From Streptococcus sanguinis SK1 = NCTC 7863 (GTDB lineage Bacteria; Bacillota; Bacilli; Lactobacillales; Streptococcaceae): DNA of 64,000 nt. The stretch is from assembly GCF_000194945.1 (NCBI RefSeq), contig NZ_GL878507.1, positions 623,981-687,980 on the forward strand, in the 5' to 3' direction. Under the pieces are notes generated by a model. That model did not search any database, was not told the DNA's origin, and saw nothing but the letters and a program-made list of their open reading frames with translations. Of this stretch, positions 8,594 through 16,831 are shown piece by piece. The stretch's first letter is position 1. Each line of letters begins with the position of its first letter. Both the position numbers and the translations under genes were made by a program.

Positions 8594-9628
8594 TTATGTT
8601 AAGTTGAGAGTAAATGTAAAAGTGCTTCCTAGGCCACACTGGCTTTCGACCATTATTTCCCCACCCAGCTGATGAGCCAACTCACGAGCAATAGCAAGGC
8701 CCAGACCATGCCCACCTGTCTTCATATTACGAGAAGTTTCCACACGGTAAAGGCGTTTAAAAATCTTATCCAAATCCTCAGGAGCAATACCCCGTCCTTC
8801 ATCCTTCACACTGATTGTCAAGATTTGATCAGTTAATTGAGCCACTATCTCGATTTTAGTTCCAGGGTCGGAGTACTTAAAGGCATTATTTATCAAGTTG
8901 ACCAAGATACGGGAAAGTTTATCGTAATGACTCTTAATTTTTGCTGACTCGGGAGACACTTGAATGTAGATGTCCCGCTCCTCCCGCTCAATCAATAGTT
9001 GAAATTCACTCATGACCTCAATCAATAGCTGGTCTAGAAAGACTATTTCAGCTTCTCCATCTGATTCTATTCGAGGCTGGGCATTAAGAGTCAAAACATC
9101 CAATTCTTCCACCAATTTATTCAAACGATCTGTCTGACGGCTAATCGTGGTCAAGTAATGAATCTGCTCCTCTTCTTCGATCACTCCATCTAAAATCCCC
9201 TCCACAGTCGCCTGAATAGAGGTAATGGGAGTTTTAATATCGTGAGAAAGCTGGGCAATCATCATTCCTTTTTCTCGTTCACTTTCATCAAGCGACTCAA
9301 ACGTTTCTTGCAAATTATGCGACATATCGTTAAAAGCCTGACCCAACTCTTGAAATTCGATAGGGCCCTTGGCGTCAATCTCTGTACTAAAATCCTTGTC
9401 AGCAATATTCTGAGCCTGTTTTTTCAAATGCCGAAGGGAAGAAAATACTGGCGATAAAAGAAAGAGACTGACTGCCGCTCCTATAAAACTAGCAATCAAT
9501 GTCATTCCAACTAGGAAATATATCTCGCTTTTTACAATCAACATTCGCTGGACTGCCCAGAAAACGAGTAAAATCGTTAGTAGGCTAGAAATTAGGTACC
9601 CTACTAGAATGTAACTTTTTAATTTCAT
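8594..9628 (-). CDS. Intramembrane-sensing histidine kinase (TCS08/SaeS-like)
   Basis: This is a 344-residue sensor kinase. Two TM helices (about 5-27 and 37-58) are joined by only about ten residues, so there is no extracytoplasmic sensor domain, as in SaeS-type kinases. HAMP, HisKA with His129 in QLSHDIKTP, and HATPase with NLINNAFKYS, DEGRGI and GGHGLGL follow. It overlaps the regulator gene by 4 bp. The adjoining SSURE-repeat adhesin gene gives the arrangement known for pneumococcal TCS08 and pavB. Confidence 0.9.
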   Translation of the reverse strand: MKLKSYILVGYLISSLLTILLVFWAVQRMLIVKSEIYFLVGMTLIASFIGAAVSLFLLSPVFSSLRHLKKQAQNIADKDFSTEIDAKGPIEFQELGQAFNDMSHNLQETFESLDESEREKGMMIAQLSHDIKTPITSIQATVEGILDGVIEEEEQIHYLTTISRQTDRLNKLVEELDVLTLNAQPRIESDGEAEIVFLDQLLIEVMSEFQLLIEREERDIYIQVSPESAKIKSHYDKLSRILVNLINNAFKYSDPGTKIEIVAQLTDQILTISVKDEGRGIAPEDLDKIFKRLYRVETSRNMKTGGHGLGLAIARELAHQLGGEIMVESQCGLGSTFTFTLNLT

Positions 9629-10323
9629 TTTCCACCTCGTGATCTTTCCATTTTATACCCAAGACCCCAGACAGTTTTGATGGCAGGAGTGTTTGAACTG
9701 GCATACTTGGTCAATTCCTGTCTCAGAGCATGGATATGAACATTAAGTGTATTGGTATCATCTACGAAGTCTTCCTGCCACACCTTCTCGTAAAGCTCCG
9801 TCTTTGAAAAAACTCTCTCAGGATTACTAGCTAAAATCCAAAGCAGTTCAAAGGACTTCACTGTTAATTCCAACAAACACTCCCCGATACGAGCCTCATG
9901 AACCACATGATTCATCATCAAGTCACCGAGCTCAATTTGTTCGATCTCACCTCCACGATGAAGTCGGCGCAAAATATTATTGACTCTTAGAACTAGCTCG
10001 CGTGGACTAAAAGGTTTGGCTATAAAATCATCTGCTCCTAAGCTCAACCCGTAAATTTTGTCTTGCTCGCTGGTCTTAGCCGTTGTAAAAAGAAAAGGTT
10101 GATCAGGTACTATATACTGAACCTCACTGATAAAGTCATAGCCGTCCATATTTGGCATCATAATATCCGTGATGATCAGGTCAACAGATTTCTTTCTGAA
10201 AAGCTCTAATCCCTCCACGCCATCTCGAGCCACTAAAACTTGGTAGCCAGCCTGCACAAGATAGCGCTTTTTGATATCCAGAATATCCATCTCATCATCA
10301 ACAAGTAAAATTGTCTTTCCCAT
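9625..10323 (-). CDS. OmpR/PhoB-type response regulator (TCS08/SaeR-like)
   Basis: Receiver domain 1 to about 118 has the acidic pair in LVDDE, phospho-acceptor Asp53 in IITDIMMP and Lys in IAKPFS. A winged-helix DNA-binding domain (about 130-230) ends in TVWGLGYKME. The ATG at 10323 is chosen over the one at 10338 because GAGGAG precedes it by 7 bp and the protein then begins MGKTILLVDD. A perfect SaeR-type box upstream of the neighbouring adhesin (12543-12558) is a likely target. Confidence 0.9.
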   Translation of the reverse strand: MGKTILLVDDEMDILDIKKRYLVQAGYQVLVARDGVEGLELFRKKSVDLIITDIMMPNMDGYDFISEVQYIVPDQPFLFTTAKTSEQDKIYGLSLGADDFIAKPFSPRELVLRVNNILRRLHRGGEIEQIELGDLMMNHVVHEARIGECLLELTVKSFELLWILASNPERVFSKTELYEKVWQEDFVDDTNTLNVHIHALRQELTKYASSNTPAIKTVWGLGYKMERSRGGK

Positions 10324-10344
10324 TGCTAATCTCCTCATAAAAAC

Positions 10345-10372
10345 AGTGTTATACTGGCTTTAGTATAACACT
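10345..10372. terminator. Perfect 11-bp inverted repeat between the adhesin and the regulator genes
   Basis: AGTGTTATACT and AGTATAACACT pair perfectly around a 6-base loop and are followed on the minus strand by GTTTTT. It lies 30 bp after the adhesin stop and just before the regulator's ribosome binding site. It may be a leaky terminator. The second arm contains TATAA, so it may also be a promoter or operator element. Confidence 0.6.
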
Positions 10373-10402
10373 ATTTTTAGTAATTTTTAAATGATTTGAA
10401 CC

Positions 10403-12481
10403 TTAATCTTTTTGTTTTTCTTTCAAACCTAGAAAGCCAAGAATTCCTGCCAAGGCTAGTCCAAAGAAACCAATAATAGCTGTAGCTGTCTGAGCTTCAC
10501 CAGTTTCTGGTAACGAAGCCTTATCATTTTTTTTCACCATATCTGTCATCGGATTAGAAGTTGGGTGTTTCCCCTTCATATCAGCTATACGGTGATCCAC
10601 TTCCTTCGAACCCATAGCTGTACTCATAGAATCTGTTGTAGAAGGTTTCACATTCATTTGTTCTTGTTGATATGGTTGTGCAGCCATTTCTTTTCCATAC
10701 AGCCGAATTATTACTTGGCGAGTTGCTACAAGATTAGTCAAATCTGGTTTAGCATCTTTAGCACCATAGACTTTGACAGTCGCTTGGTAATCATGAGTGC
10801 CATTGATGCGAAGTTGGTCAAGAAGGGCTTGTCCGTCTTTACCTGTAGTATTGCCGTTCAAATCCACTTCGTAGAAGTATTGACCCTTTGCCAAGCCTTC
10901 AAGCGGCAATAGAGCAGGATTTTTAGCCGAACCATTATCTGACCATGGGGCTTTGTCTGAGGCTTTTAACAAGAGGCGAGTCAACATACCATCTCCACCG
11001 AAAGCTTCATACGGAATAACTTGATTAACACCTGCCAAGAATGGACCAGGAACGTTTGCTTTTTCTAAGTAGCTGGCTGGGACATCAATATGGTCTTTAA
11101 TATTTTGGGTGACTGAGTCTTTGACTGATTCTTTTGAAACAAGGCCATTTAAACTAACAGTTACATTTTTTGTTGCTACAAGATTGGTCAAATCTGGTTT
11201 ACCATCTTTAGCACCATAGACTTTGACAGTCGCTTGGTAAGCATGAGTGCCATTAATGCGAAGTTGGTCAAGAAGGGCTTGTCCGTCTTTACCTGTAGTA
11301 TTGCCGTTCAAATCCACTTCGTAGAAGTATTGACCTTTCGCCAAGCCTTCAAGCGGCAAGAGGGCTGGATTGTTCGCTTTGCCATTGTCTGACCAAGGAG
11401 CTTTGTCAGAAGATTTGAGTAAGAGACGTGTCAACATGCCGTCTCCACCGAAAGCTTCATACGGAATAACTTGATTAACACCTGCCAAGAATGGACCAGG
11501 AATGTTCGCTTTTTCTAAGTAGCTGGCTGGGACATCAATATGGTCTTTAATATTTTTGGTGACTGAGTCTTTGACTGATTCTTTTGAAACAAGGCCATTT
11601 AAACTAACAGTTACATTTTTTGTTGCTACAAGATTAGTCAAATCTGGTTTACCATCTTTAGCACCATAGACTTTGACAGTCGCTTGGTAACTGCGAGTGC
11701 CATTAATACGAAGTTGGTCAAGAAGGGCTTGTCCGTCTTTACCTGTAGTATTGCCGTTCAAATCCACTTCGTAGAAGTATTGACCTTTCGCCAAGCCTTC
11801 AAGCGGCAAGAGCGCTGGATTGTTCGCTTTGCCATTGTCTGACCAAGGAGCTTTGTCAGAAGATTTGAGTAAGAGACGCGTCAACATGCCGTCTCCACCG
11901 AAAGCTTCATACGGAATAACTTGATTAACACCTGCCAAGAATGGACCAGGAACGTTCGCTTTTTCTAAGTAGCTGGCCGGAACGTCTACTGAGTCCTTAG
12001 TATTTTCTTCGACTCCTTTTCTAACTTCATCTGGAGTCGTTACCGATTGAGAAGTAGCCGCTTCACGATCTTGGTTTGAAACTTCAACAAGAGTTGCCTC
12101 CGGTTTAGCTTCTTCTTTTTGATTGCTAACTTCTGCCATAGTCTGTTCTTCTTTTGGTTTTACCATTTCTTCCTTAGGAGATAGGCTAGACTTATCTAGA
12201 GAAATAGTTTCATCAACCTCTTCCTTAGGAGCTGACTGATTTGCAGGTAGAGCCGAATCCATTTCTTCTTTTAAAACTGTCTCTGGCAACTTATTCTTTT
12301 CTAATAATGACGAATCTTCTTGAAGAACTTTAGTAGGAGTTGAGGTGAGATCATCTGCATGTACGGTATTTGGTTGACCAACTAGCAAAAAGAAACCACT
12401 GGCAACAACAACGGAAGCCACACCCACGCTTAAACGACGAATTGACCAGCGGGTATATTTTTGATTTGAATTGAATTTCAT
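10403..12481 (-). CDS. PavB-like LPXTG surface adhesin with three SSURE repeats
   Basis: This is a 692-residue cell-wall-anchored protein. The YSIRK-like signal has WSIRRLSVG at 12-20 and ends near VHADD (about 40-44). A Glu/Lys/Ser-rich stretch follows to about 160. Three SSURE domains of 150-residue period start near 166, 316 and 466, each beginning with VPASYLEKAN. A spacer leads to sorting signal LPETG at about 657, a hydrophobic helix and KEKQKD. SSURE domains of pneumococcal PavB bind fibronectin and related host ligands, and sortase A should anchor this protein. Pneumococcal PavB usually has more repeats, so this is a short version. The DNA repeats are nearly identical. It lies directly upstream of the SaeRS-like genes. 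Confidence 0.93.
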   Translation of the reverse strand: MKFNSNQKYTRWSIRRLSVGVASVVVASGFFLLVGQPNTVHADDLTSTPTKVLQEDSSLLEKNKLPETVLKEEMDSALPANQSAPKEEVDETISLDKSSLSPKEEMVKPKEEQTMAEVSNQKEEAKPEATLVEVSNQDREAATSQSVTTPDEVRKGVEENTKDSVDVPASYLEKANVPGPFLAGVNQVIPYEAFGGDGMLTRLLLKSSDKAPWSDNGKANNPALLPLEGLAKGQYFYEVDLNGNTTGKDGQALLDQLRINGTRSYQATVKVYGAKDGKPDLTNLVATKNVTVSLNGLVSKESVKDSVTKNIKDHIDVPASYLEKANIPGPFLAGVNQVIPYEAFGGDGMLTRLLLKSSDKAPWSDNGKANNPALLPLEGLAKGQYFYEVDLNGNTTGKDGQALLDQLRINGTHAYQATVKVYGAKDGKPDLTNLVATKNVTVSLNGLVSKESVKDSVTQNIKDHIDVPASYLEKANVPGPFLAGVNQVIPYEAFGGDGMLTRLLLKASDKAPWSDNGSAKNPALLPLEGLAKGQYFYEVDLNGNTTGKDGQALLDQLRINGTHDYQATVKVYGAKDAKPDLTNLVATRQVIIRLYGKEMAAQPYQQEQMNVKPSTTDSMSTAMGSKEVDHRIADMKGKHPTSNPMTDMVKKNDKASLPETGEAQTATAIIGFFGLALAGILGFLGLKEKQKD
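10690..11986 (-). repeat. Three tandem 450-bp SSURE-coding repeats
   Basis: Units of 450 bp start at about 11986, 11536 and 11086 on the minus strand. Long stretches are the same in all three; for example GCTTGTCCGTCTTTACCTG recurs every 450 bp near 10828, 11278 and 11728. The last unit diverges at its 3' end. Such repeats can lose or gain copies by recombination. Confidence 0.9.
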
Positions 12482-12516
12482 AAGATTCTCCTTTAGGTTT
12501 GTTTTTTTATGACTTT

Positions 12517-12522
12517 AGTATA
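12517..12522 (-). promoter_or_regulatory. -10 element of the PavB-like adhesin gene
   Basis: TATACT lies about 35 bp before the adhesin start. No good -35 hexamer stands 16-18 bp upstream. That position is next to the SaeR-type box, which would suit an activator-dependent promoter. Confidence 0.5.
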
Positions 12523-12542
12523 ATCTCCTAAGATTAAAAATG

Positions 12543-12558
12543 GTTAAGAAAAAGTTAA
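12543..12558 (+). promoter_or_regulatory. SaeR-type box GTTAA-N6-GTTAA upstream of the adhesin gene
   Basis: The plus strand reads GTTAAGAAAAAGTTAA, a perfect match to the SaeR recognition pattern GTTAA-N6-GTTAA described in Staphylococcus aureus. It also forms part of a perfect inverted repeat (TTAAGAAAAA and TTTTTCTTAA, 12544-12570). It sits about 20 bp upstream of the -10 element of the adhesin gene, whose neighbours encode a SaeRS-like system. Confidence 0.6.
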
Positions 12559-12701
12559 AATTTTTCTTAAATCTATCTTATAAAAGGATTATATTGTCAT
12601 ATTGCTCATAAAAAAACAGCTTGAATTCCTTCGCCATAAATTCCCTACTATAATTGACAATGAGTCAAAAAAATCCACCACATTGTGGCGGATGTTATCT
12701 A

Positions 12702-14030
12702 TTAGCTCTCCATCTCAAAACGCTCACTCTTCTGCTTGTTTGGCAAAAAGAGAGAAAGTAGGATTCCAACTAGAGCTGGCACTAACCAAGGCAAAGAAGC
12801 CTGAGCAAACGGAAGGGCATTTACCATATCAGTTACCTTTGTAATATGGAGCTGCTGCCCAAGAATACCCGCAAAGGAAATCAGAGTCACTGCTGCCACC
12901 GTCAATTGCATACCGATTTTGGACAGTGGCAAGAATTTATTGACAATGACAATCAGCACGATAACAATGGTAATTGGATAGAGAATTTGCAAGACTGGAA
13001 CAGAATATTGGATAATGGCATTAAGCCCAAGATTGGCAATCGCAAACCCAATCAAAGTAAAGACAGTAGCGTAAACTTTATAAGACACCTTAGGGAAAGT
13101 TTTATGGAAGAATTCCCCAGTCGATACAATAAGTCCTGCTGTTGTGGTGAAACAAGTCACAGTAACCATAGCTGCAAGGAAAATCTGTGCTGTAGGTCCA
13201 AAGATAGCCTGTGTCGCCTGCGATAGGACATAAACACCTGGATTGCCTTTGGCAATAATCTCAGCTGGAACTGGGAAATGATTGCCCAGAAAAGCCAAAC
13301 CGATATACATGGCGCTAAAGCCCAAGGCTACCATCAAACCAACAACCCAGATGGTTGAAACATATTCCTTTTTATTCTTGAAACCTAGCTTATTAAGAGT
13401 CGTTACTGCGATGACGCTGAAGGCCACGGAAGCCAAGGCATCCAAAGTATTATAACCTTCCAAGAAGCCTTGTCCAAAAGCAGACGCTAAATAAGCTTCC
13501 GAAGCCTGCCGAGGTGTCGTTGTTCCGTATTTCAAAGCTCCTAGAATGACTAAGATAATAATCAAAACTGCAAAGACAGGCGTCAGAATACGTCCAATCC
13601 GATCCAAAATCTTAGATGGATTCAAAGAAATCAGATAAGCCGCCGCAAAATAAAGTGTCGTGAAAACAATCAATCCGATACCTGTCATATTTTTAGACAG
13701 CATAGGAGCGATACCAACTTCATAGGCCACTGTCGCAGTCCGCGGGATAGCAAAGAAGGGCCCAATGGAGAGATAGAGGGCAACAAGATAGACAATAGCA
13801 AACCAAGGTGCAATCTTCTGAGAAATATCGTGGATATAGCCCTTAGGATTGAGCGTTCCGATAATCAAAGTCAGAACTGCAAGCCCTACCCCAGACAGGA
13901 CAAATCCTGCAATAGCTGGCCAAAAATGCTGACCAGATAATGTTCCAAGTGAAGGCGGGAAAATCAAGTTCCCAGCACCGAAAAATATTCCAAATAAGAG
14001 TAAGCCTGTCAAGGCACCTTTTTTTATCAC
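12702..14030 (-). CDS. brnQ: Branched-chain amino acid:cation symporter (LIVCS family)
   Basis: This 442-residue membrane protein has about twelve hydrophobic segments and the family start GLLLFGIFFGAGNLIFPP. Family members take up leucine, isoleucine and valine with Na+ or H+. The start is the GTG at 14030, with AAAGGAG 7 bp upstream. It is monocistronic: the adhesin gene downstream has its own promoter, and a terminator (14369-14402) separates it from the gene upstream. Confidence 0.93.
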   Translation of the reverse strand: MIKKGALTGLLLFGIFFGAGNLIFPPSLGTLSGQHFWPAIAGFVLSGVGLAVLTLIIGTLNPKGYIHDISQKIAPWFAIVYLVALYLSIGPFFAIPRTATVAYEVGIAPMLSKNMTGIGLIVFTTLYFAAAYLISLNPSKILDRIGRILTPVFAVLIIILVILGALKYGTTTPRQASEAYLASAFGQGFLEGYNTLDALASVAFSVIAVTTLNKLGFKNKKEYVSTIWVVGLMVALGFSAMYIGLAFLGNHFPVPAEIIAKGNPGVYVLSQATQAIFGPTAQIFLAAMVTVTCFTTTAGLIVSTGEFFHKTFPKVSYKVYATVFTLIGFAIANLGLNAIIQYSVPVLQILYPITIVIVLIVIVNKFLPLSKIGMQLTVAAVTLISFAGILGQQLHITKVTDMVNALPFAQASLPWLVPALVGILLSLFLPNKQKSERFEMES

Positions 14031-14063
14031 GGAAATCTCCTTTAAATTTTTTCATGCTTTATC

Positions 14064-14092
14064 AGTATATACGGAAATAGCCCGATACGCAA
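14064..14092 (-). promoter_or_regulatory. brnQ: Probable brnQ promoter
   Basis: TTGCGT and TATACT are 17 bp apart, about 35 bp before the brnQ start. The rest of the gene-free stretch (14093-14368) is A+T-rich. It holds one isolated TTATCCACA (14175-14183) and no other clear signal. Confidence 0.55.
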
Positions 14093-14368
14093 GACTTTTA
14101 ACTTTTCACGGTAAGTTGGTTAAAAAAACGAAATAAATCGAAATATTTTTGAAGATTTTTAGCAAATTCCTCACTTATCCACAGATTTAAGGCTTATTTT
14201 AAAGTAATATAAATAAGTTTGTTTTAAATCGTATTTTTTACCAACCTCTCTCTATCTTTTTGATGGTTTACTTACTTTAAGCAGACATACTCTACTGTTG
14301 CTGAATTCGAGAAAAATACAAGATTATACATTCCGATCAAAAACAAATTATAAAAGACTTTTTATAGC

Positions 14369-14402
14369 AAAAAGGTTGAGACATCTTATCTCAACCTTTT
14401 AA
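14369..14402. terminator. Terminator after the GNAT gene
   Basis: AAAAGGTTGAGA pairs perfectly with TCTCAACCTTTT around a 7-base loop. On the minus strand it ends with a T run, about 30 bp after the GNAT stop. Confidence 0.9.
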
Positions 14403-14429
14403 AAATGGCTATAAATCATTTAGCACTCT

Positions 14430-14984
14430 TTACACATCGCTAAATCTTCTGTGCTTAATTTCGAATTCAAAGAAGTTCTTCTCTTGCAGCATATGGAAGA
14501 TATCTCGATAAGCCTCCTCATCAAAATGGTCTCCCAAATACAGGATTTCAAAGCTTAATCCTTCATATTCCAGAAAGGCATTGGTCGTTCGAAAGCCGTT
14601 ACGCTTATAGAAGTCCATACGTGCTTGACGTTGCTCTAAATTATCACATTCTTCATCGACACGTTCTACCTCTAGAACCATAGTTTTTTGATAAAACTCT
14701 GTCAGTTTATGAATAATTTCTCCCCCGTAGCCATGGCTGCGAAGGTGCGGCATAATCGCAAAGAAGCTGACGTAGAACATTTTTTCGTTATAAACTGCAA
14801 AAGCAAAACCAACAAATTCTTCCTCATTGTAGAAGGCAAAGAAATGAGACCGCTTATCGTTTGTATAACGGAGAAATTCGCTGATAGGTACCCTTTCCTC
14901 TATCGGAAAAGCCTCGCGGTTTAAAGCCTCAACCTTATCCAAATCGGGAAATTCTGCTGTAATAATTTGACTAGTTAAAGACAT
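14430..14984 (-). CDS. GNAT family N-acetyltransferase
   Basis: This 184-residue protein has the GNAT acetyl-CoA-binding signature in the region FAIMPHLRSHGYGGEII (about 75-91). It ends with FYKRNGF, the usual C-terminal beta-bulge motif. The substrate is not recognisable. It lies 55 bp downstream of the ABC exporter pair with no terminator in between, so it may be read from the same promoter, and a strong terminator follows it. Confidence 0.85.
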   Translation of the reverse strand: MSLTSQIITAEFPDLDKVEALNREAFPIEERVPISEFLRYTNDKRSHFFAFYNEEEFVGFAFAVYNEKMFYVSFFAIMPHLRSHGYGGEIIHKLTEFYQKTMVLEVERVDEECDNLEQRQARMDFYKRNGFRTTNAFLEYEGLSFEILYLGDHFDEEAYRDIFHMLQEKNFFEFEIKHRRFSDV

Positions 14985-15039
14985 TGCTACCTCACTTTGC
15001 TTAATATTCTAGCAGTTATCAAATGATTTAGCAAACCTT

Positions 15040-16818
15040 TTAAACTTCTTCCGCTTTTTTAGAAAATTGACTCTGGTAGAGGTCATAATAGAATCCTTTA
15101 TCTGCCAAGAGACTCTCATGATTGCCTTGCTCGATAATCTGACCATCCTTGAGCACCAAAATCTTATCCGCTTCCTGAATGGTCGACAGCCGGTGTGCGA
15201 TGACAAAACTGGTCCGTCCCTGCATAAGTGTCTTCATGGCCTTTTGAATCAAGAGCTCCAGCCGTGTATCGACAGATGAGGTCGCTTCATCCAAAATCAA
15301 AATCTTAGGATTGGCCAAAAGAGCCCTCGCAATCGTGAGCAACTGCTTCTGACCTAGCGAGATATTGCTGGATTCTTGGTTCATTTCCATATTGTAGCCG
15401 CCTGGCAAGGTTCGGATAAAGTGGTCCACATTAGCCGCCTTGGCCGCCTCTACAATTTCTTCATCAGTGGCTTGCAAATTGCCAAAGCGAAGATTTTCCT
15501 TGATAGTCCCCTCATAAAGCCAGGCATCCTGCAGCACCATACCGAACTGTTTACGGTAATCCTGACGGGACAGATGTCGTATGTCATGCCCATCAACTGT
15601 AATCGCACCTCTAGTCACATCGTAGAAACGCATGAGAAGGTTAATAAGCGTTGTCTTACCAGCCCCAGTCGGACCTACAATAGCCACCATTTCTCCAGGT
15701 TTGACTTCCAGATTGAAATTCCGAATGAGCGGCTTGTCTGCTACATACTGGAAGTTCACATCCTTGAAGCTAACCTGACCTGTCAGATCTTGATCCAGCT
15801 TTTCTGTCTTATCATTGACTTCATCTGCTTCGTCCAGCACTTGGAAAATCCGGTCTAAAGAAGACTTGGCACTCTGCAGCTGACCAGCCAGCTGAGTCAG
15901 GTTTTGAATGGGCTGGTTAATCTGCCAGACATACTGAACAAAAGCTTGCATATTTCCGACTGTCAAACGCCCTGCAATAACCTGAAGACCGCCCAGTAGA
16001 GCCAGCAAGAGGTAGGTCAGATCTGAAATAACATTCAAAACAGGCATCATCAAACCAGAGATAAAGCTGGCTTTAAAACCTACTTTCTGCAGATTTTGCG
16101 TAATTTGACGAAAATCCTCCTGGGAGCTTTCTTCTCTGACATAGAGCTTCAAAATATTAAAGCCTGTCAAATTCTCCTGAACAAAGCCATTCATAGCCCC
16201 CAATGCATCTGCCTGCTGTTTAAAGTAAGGCTGGGATTTCTTCACGATAAAGCGAGCACTGAGGTAGGTAATCGGAATCGAGATTACCACAATTACTCCC
16301 AGTTGCAGATTGAGTACTAATACCATGACGATAACCAAGATCAGAGTAAAGACTGCATTGATAACCTGCAGAAAGGACTGCTGCAAAGCATTTGAAACAG
16401 CCTCGACATCGCTGGTAAAACGCCCCAGCAAGTCACCAAACTGATATTTGTCAAAGTAAGAAACGGGGATACGATTAATCTTATGACTAAGTTCATCGCG
16501 CAAGTCACGAATGGTAGCCTGCACTGCATTGGTCATAAAGTAATTAGAATAGTAAGAACCGATTTCATAAAAAATCGCCCGCACAAAATACAAGACCATG
16601 ACCCAGCCAACATAGGATACATTAATCTGGGCACCAGCCACACCTTTAGCCATATCCAGCAAATTATTTGTCAACTCTGTAATGGCTAGACCTAAGACAA
16701 AGGGCTCAACGACACTCATAACGACGCTGAGGATTTTGAGGAAGATCGCAAAGGCGACTGCAAACTTATAAACTTTTAGATAGCTCCACAGGCGAGCAAA
16801 ACTTGATGTGTTTTTCAT
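15040..16818 (-). CDS. Heterodimeric multidrug ABC exporter, subunit with canonical Walker B
   Basis: This 592-residue protein has an N-terminal six-helix exporter domain (about 15-330) and a C-terminal ATPase. It has Walker A GPTGAGKTT, Walker B and catalytic Glu in LILDEATSSVD, and H-loop in FVIAHRLST. The signature is ISLGQ instead of LSGGQ. Its partner shows the opposite pattern, as expected for asymmetric exporters such as LmrCD, BmrCD and TM287/288. It starts 13 bp after the partner gene ends. The closest match I recall is a pneumococcal exporter pair; the transported compound is unknown. Confidence 0.9.
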   Translation of the reverse strand: MKNTSSFARLWSYLKVYKFAVAFAIFLKILSVVMSVVEPFVLGLAITELTNNLLDMAKGVAGAQINVSYVGWVMVLYFVRAIFYEIGSYYSNYFMTNAVQATIRDLRDELSHKINRIPVSYFDKYQFGDLLGRFTSDVEAVSNALQQSFLQVINAVFTLILVIVMVLVLNLQLGVIVVISIPITYLSARFIVKKSQPYFKQQADALGAMNGFVQENLTGFNILKLYVREESSQEDFRQITQNLQKVGFKASFISGLMMPVLNVISDLTYLLLALLGGLQVIAGRLTVGNMQAFVQYVWQINQPIQNLTQLAGQLQSAKSSLDRIFQVLDEADEVNDKTEKLDQDLTGQVSFKDVNFQYVADKPLIRNFNLEVKPGEMVAIVGPTGAGKTTLINLLMRFYDVTRGAITVDGHDIRHLSRQDYRKQFGMVLQDAWLYEGTIKENLRFGNLQATDEEIVEAAKAANVDHFIRTLPGGYNMEMNQESSNISLGQKQLLTIARALLANPKILILDEATSSVDTRLELLIQKAMKTLMQGRTSFVIAHRLSTIQEADKILVLKDGQIIEQGNHESLLADKGFYYDLYQSQFSKKAEEV

Positions 16819-16831
16819 TTCAGTCTCCTTT

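Noticed and set aside
14115..14160. Possible CodY box before brnQ
   Set aside because: The best match to the 15-bp CodY consensus has about four mismatches in a very A+T-rich stretch, so it is not distinguishable from chance.
14175..14183. TTATCCACA, a perfect DnaA box, upstream of brnQ
   Set aside because: It is a single copy with no cluster, no A+T-rich unwinding repeats and no dnaA or dnaN gene nearby; one copy is expected by chance.
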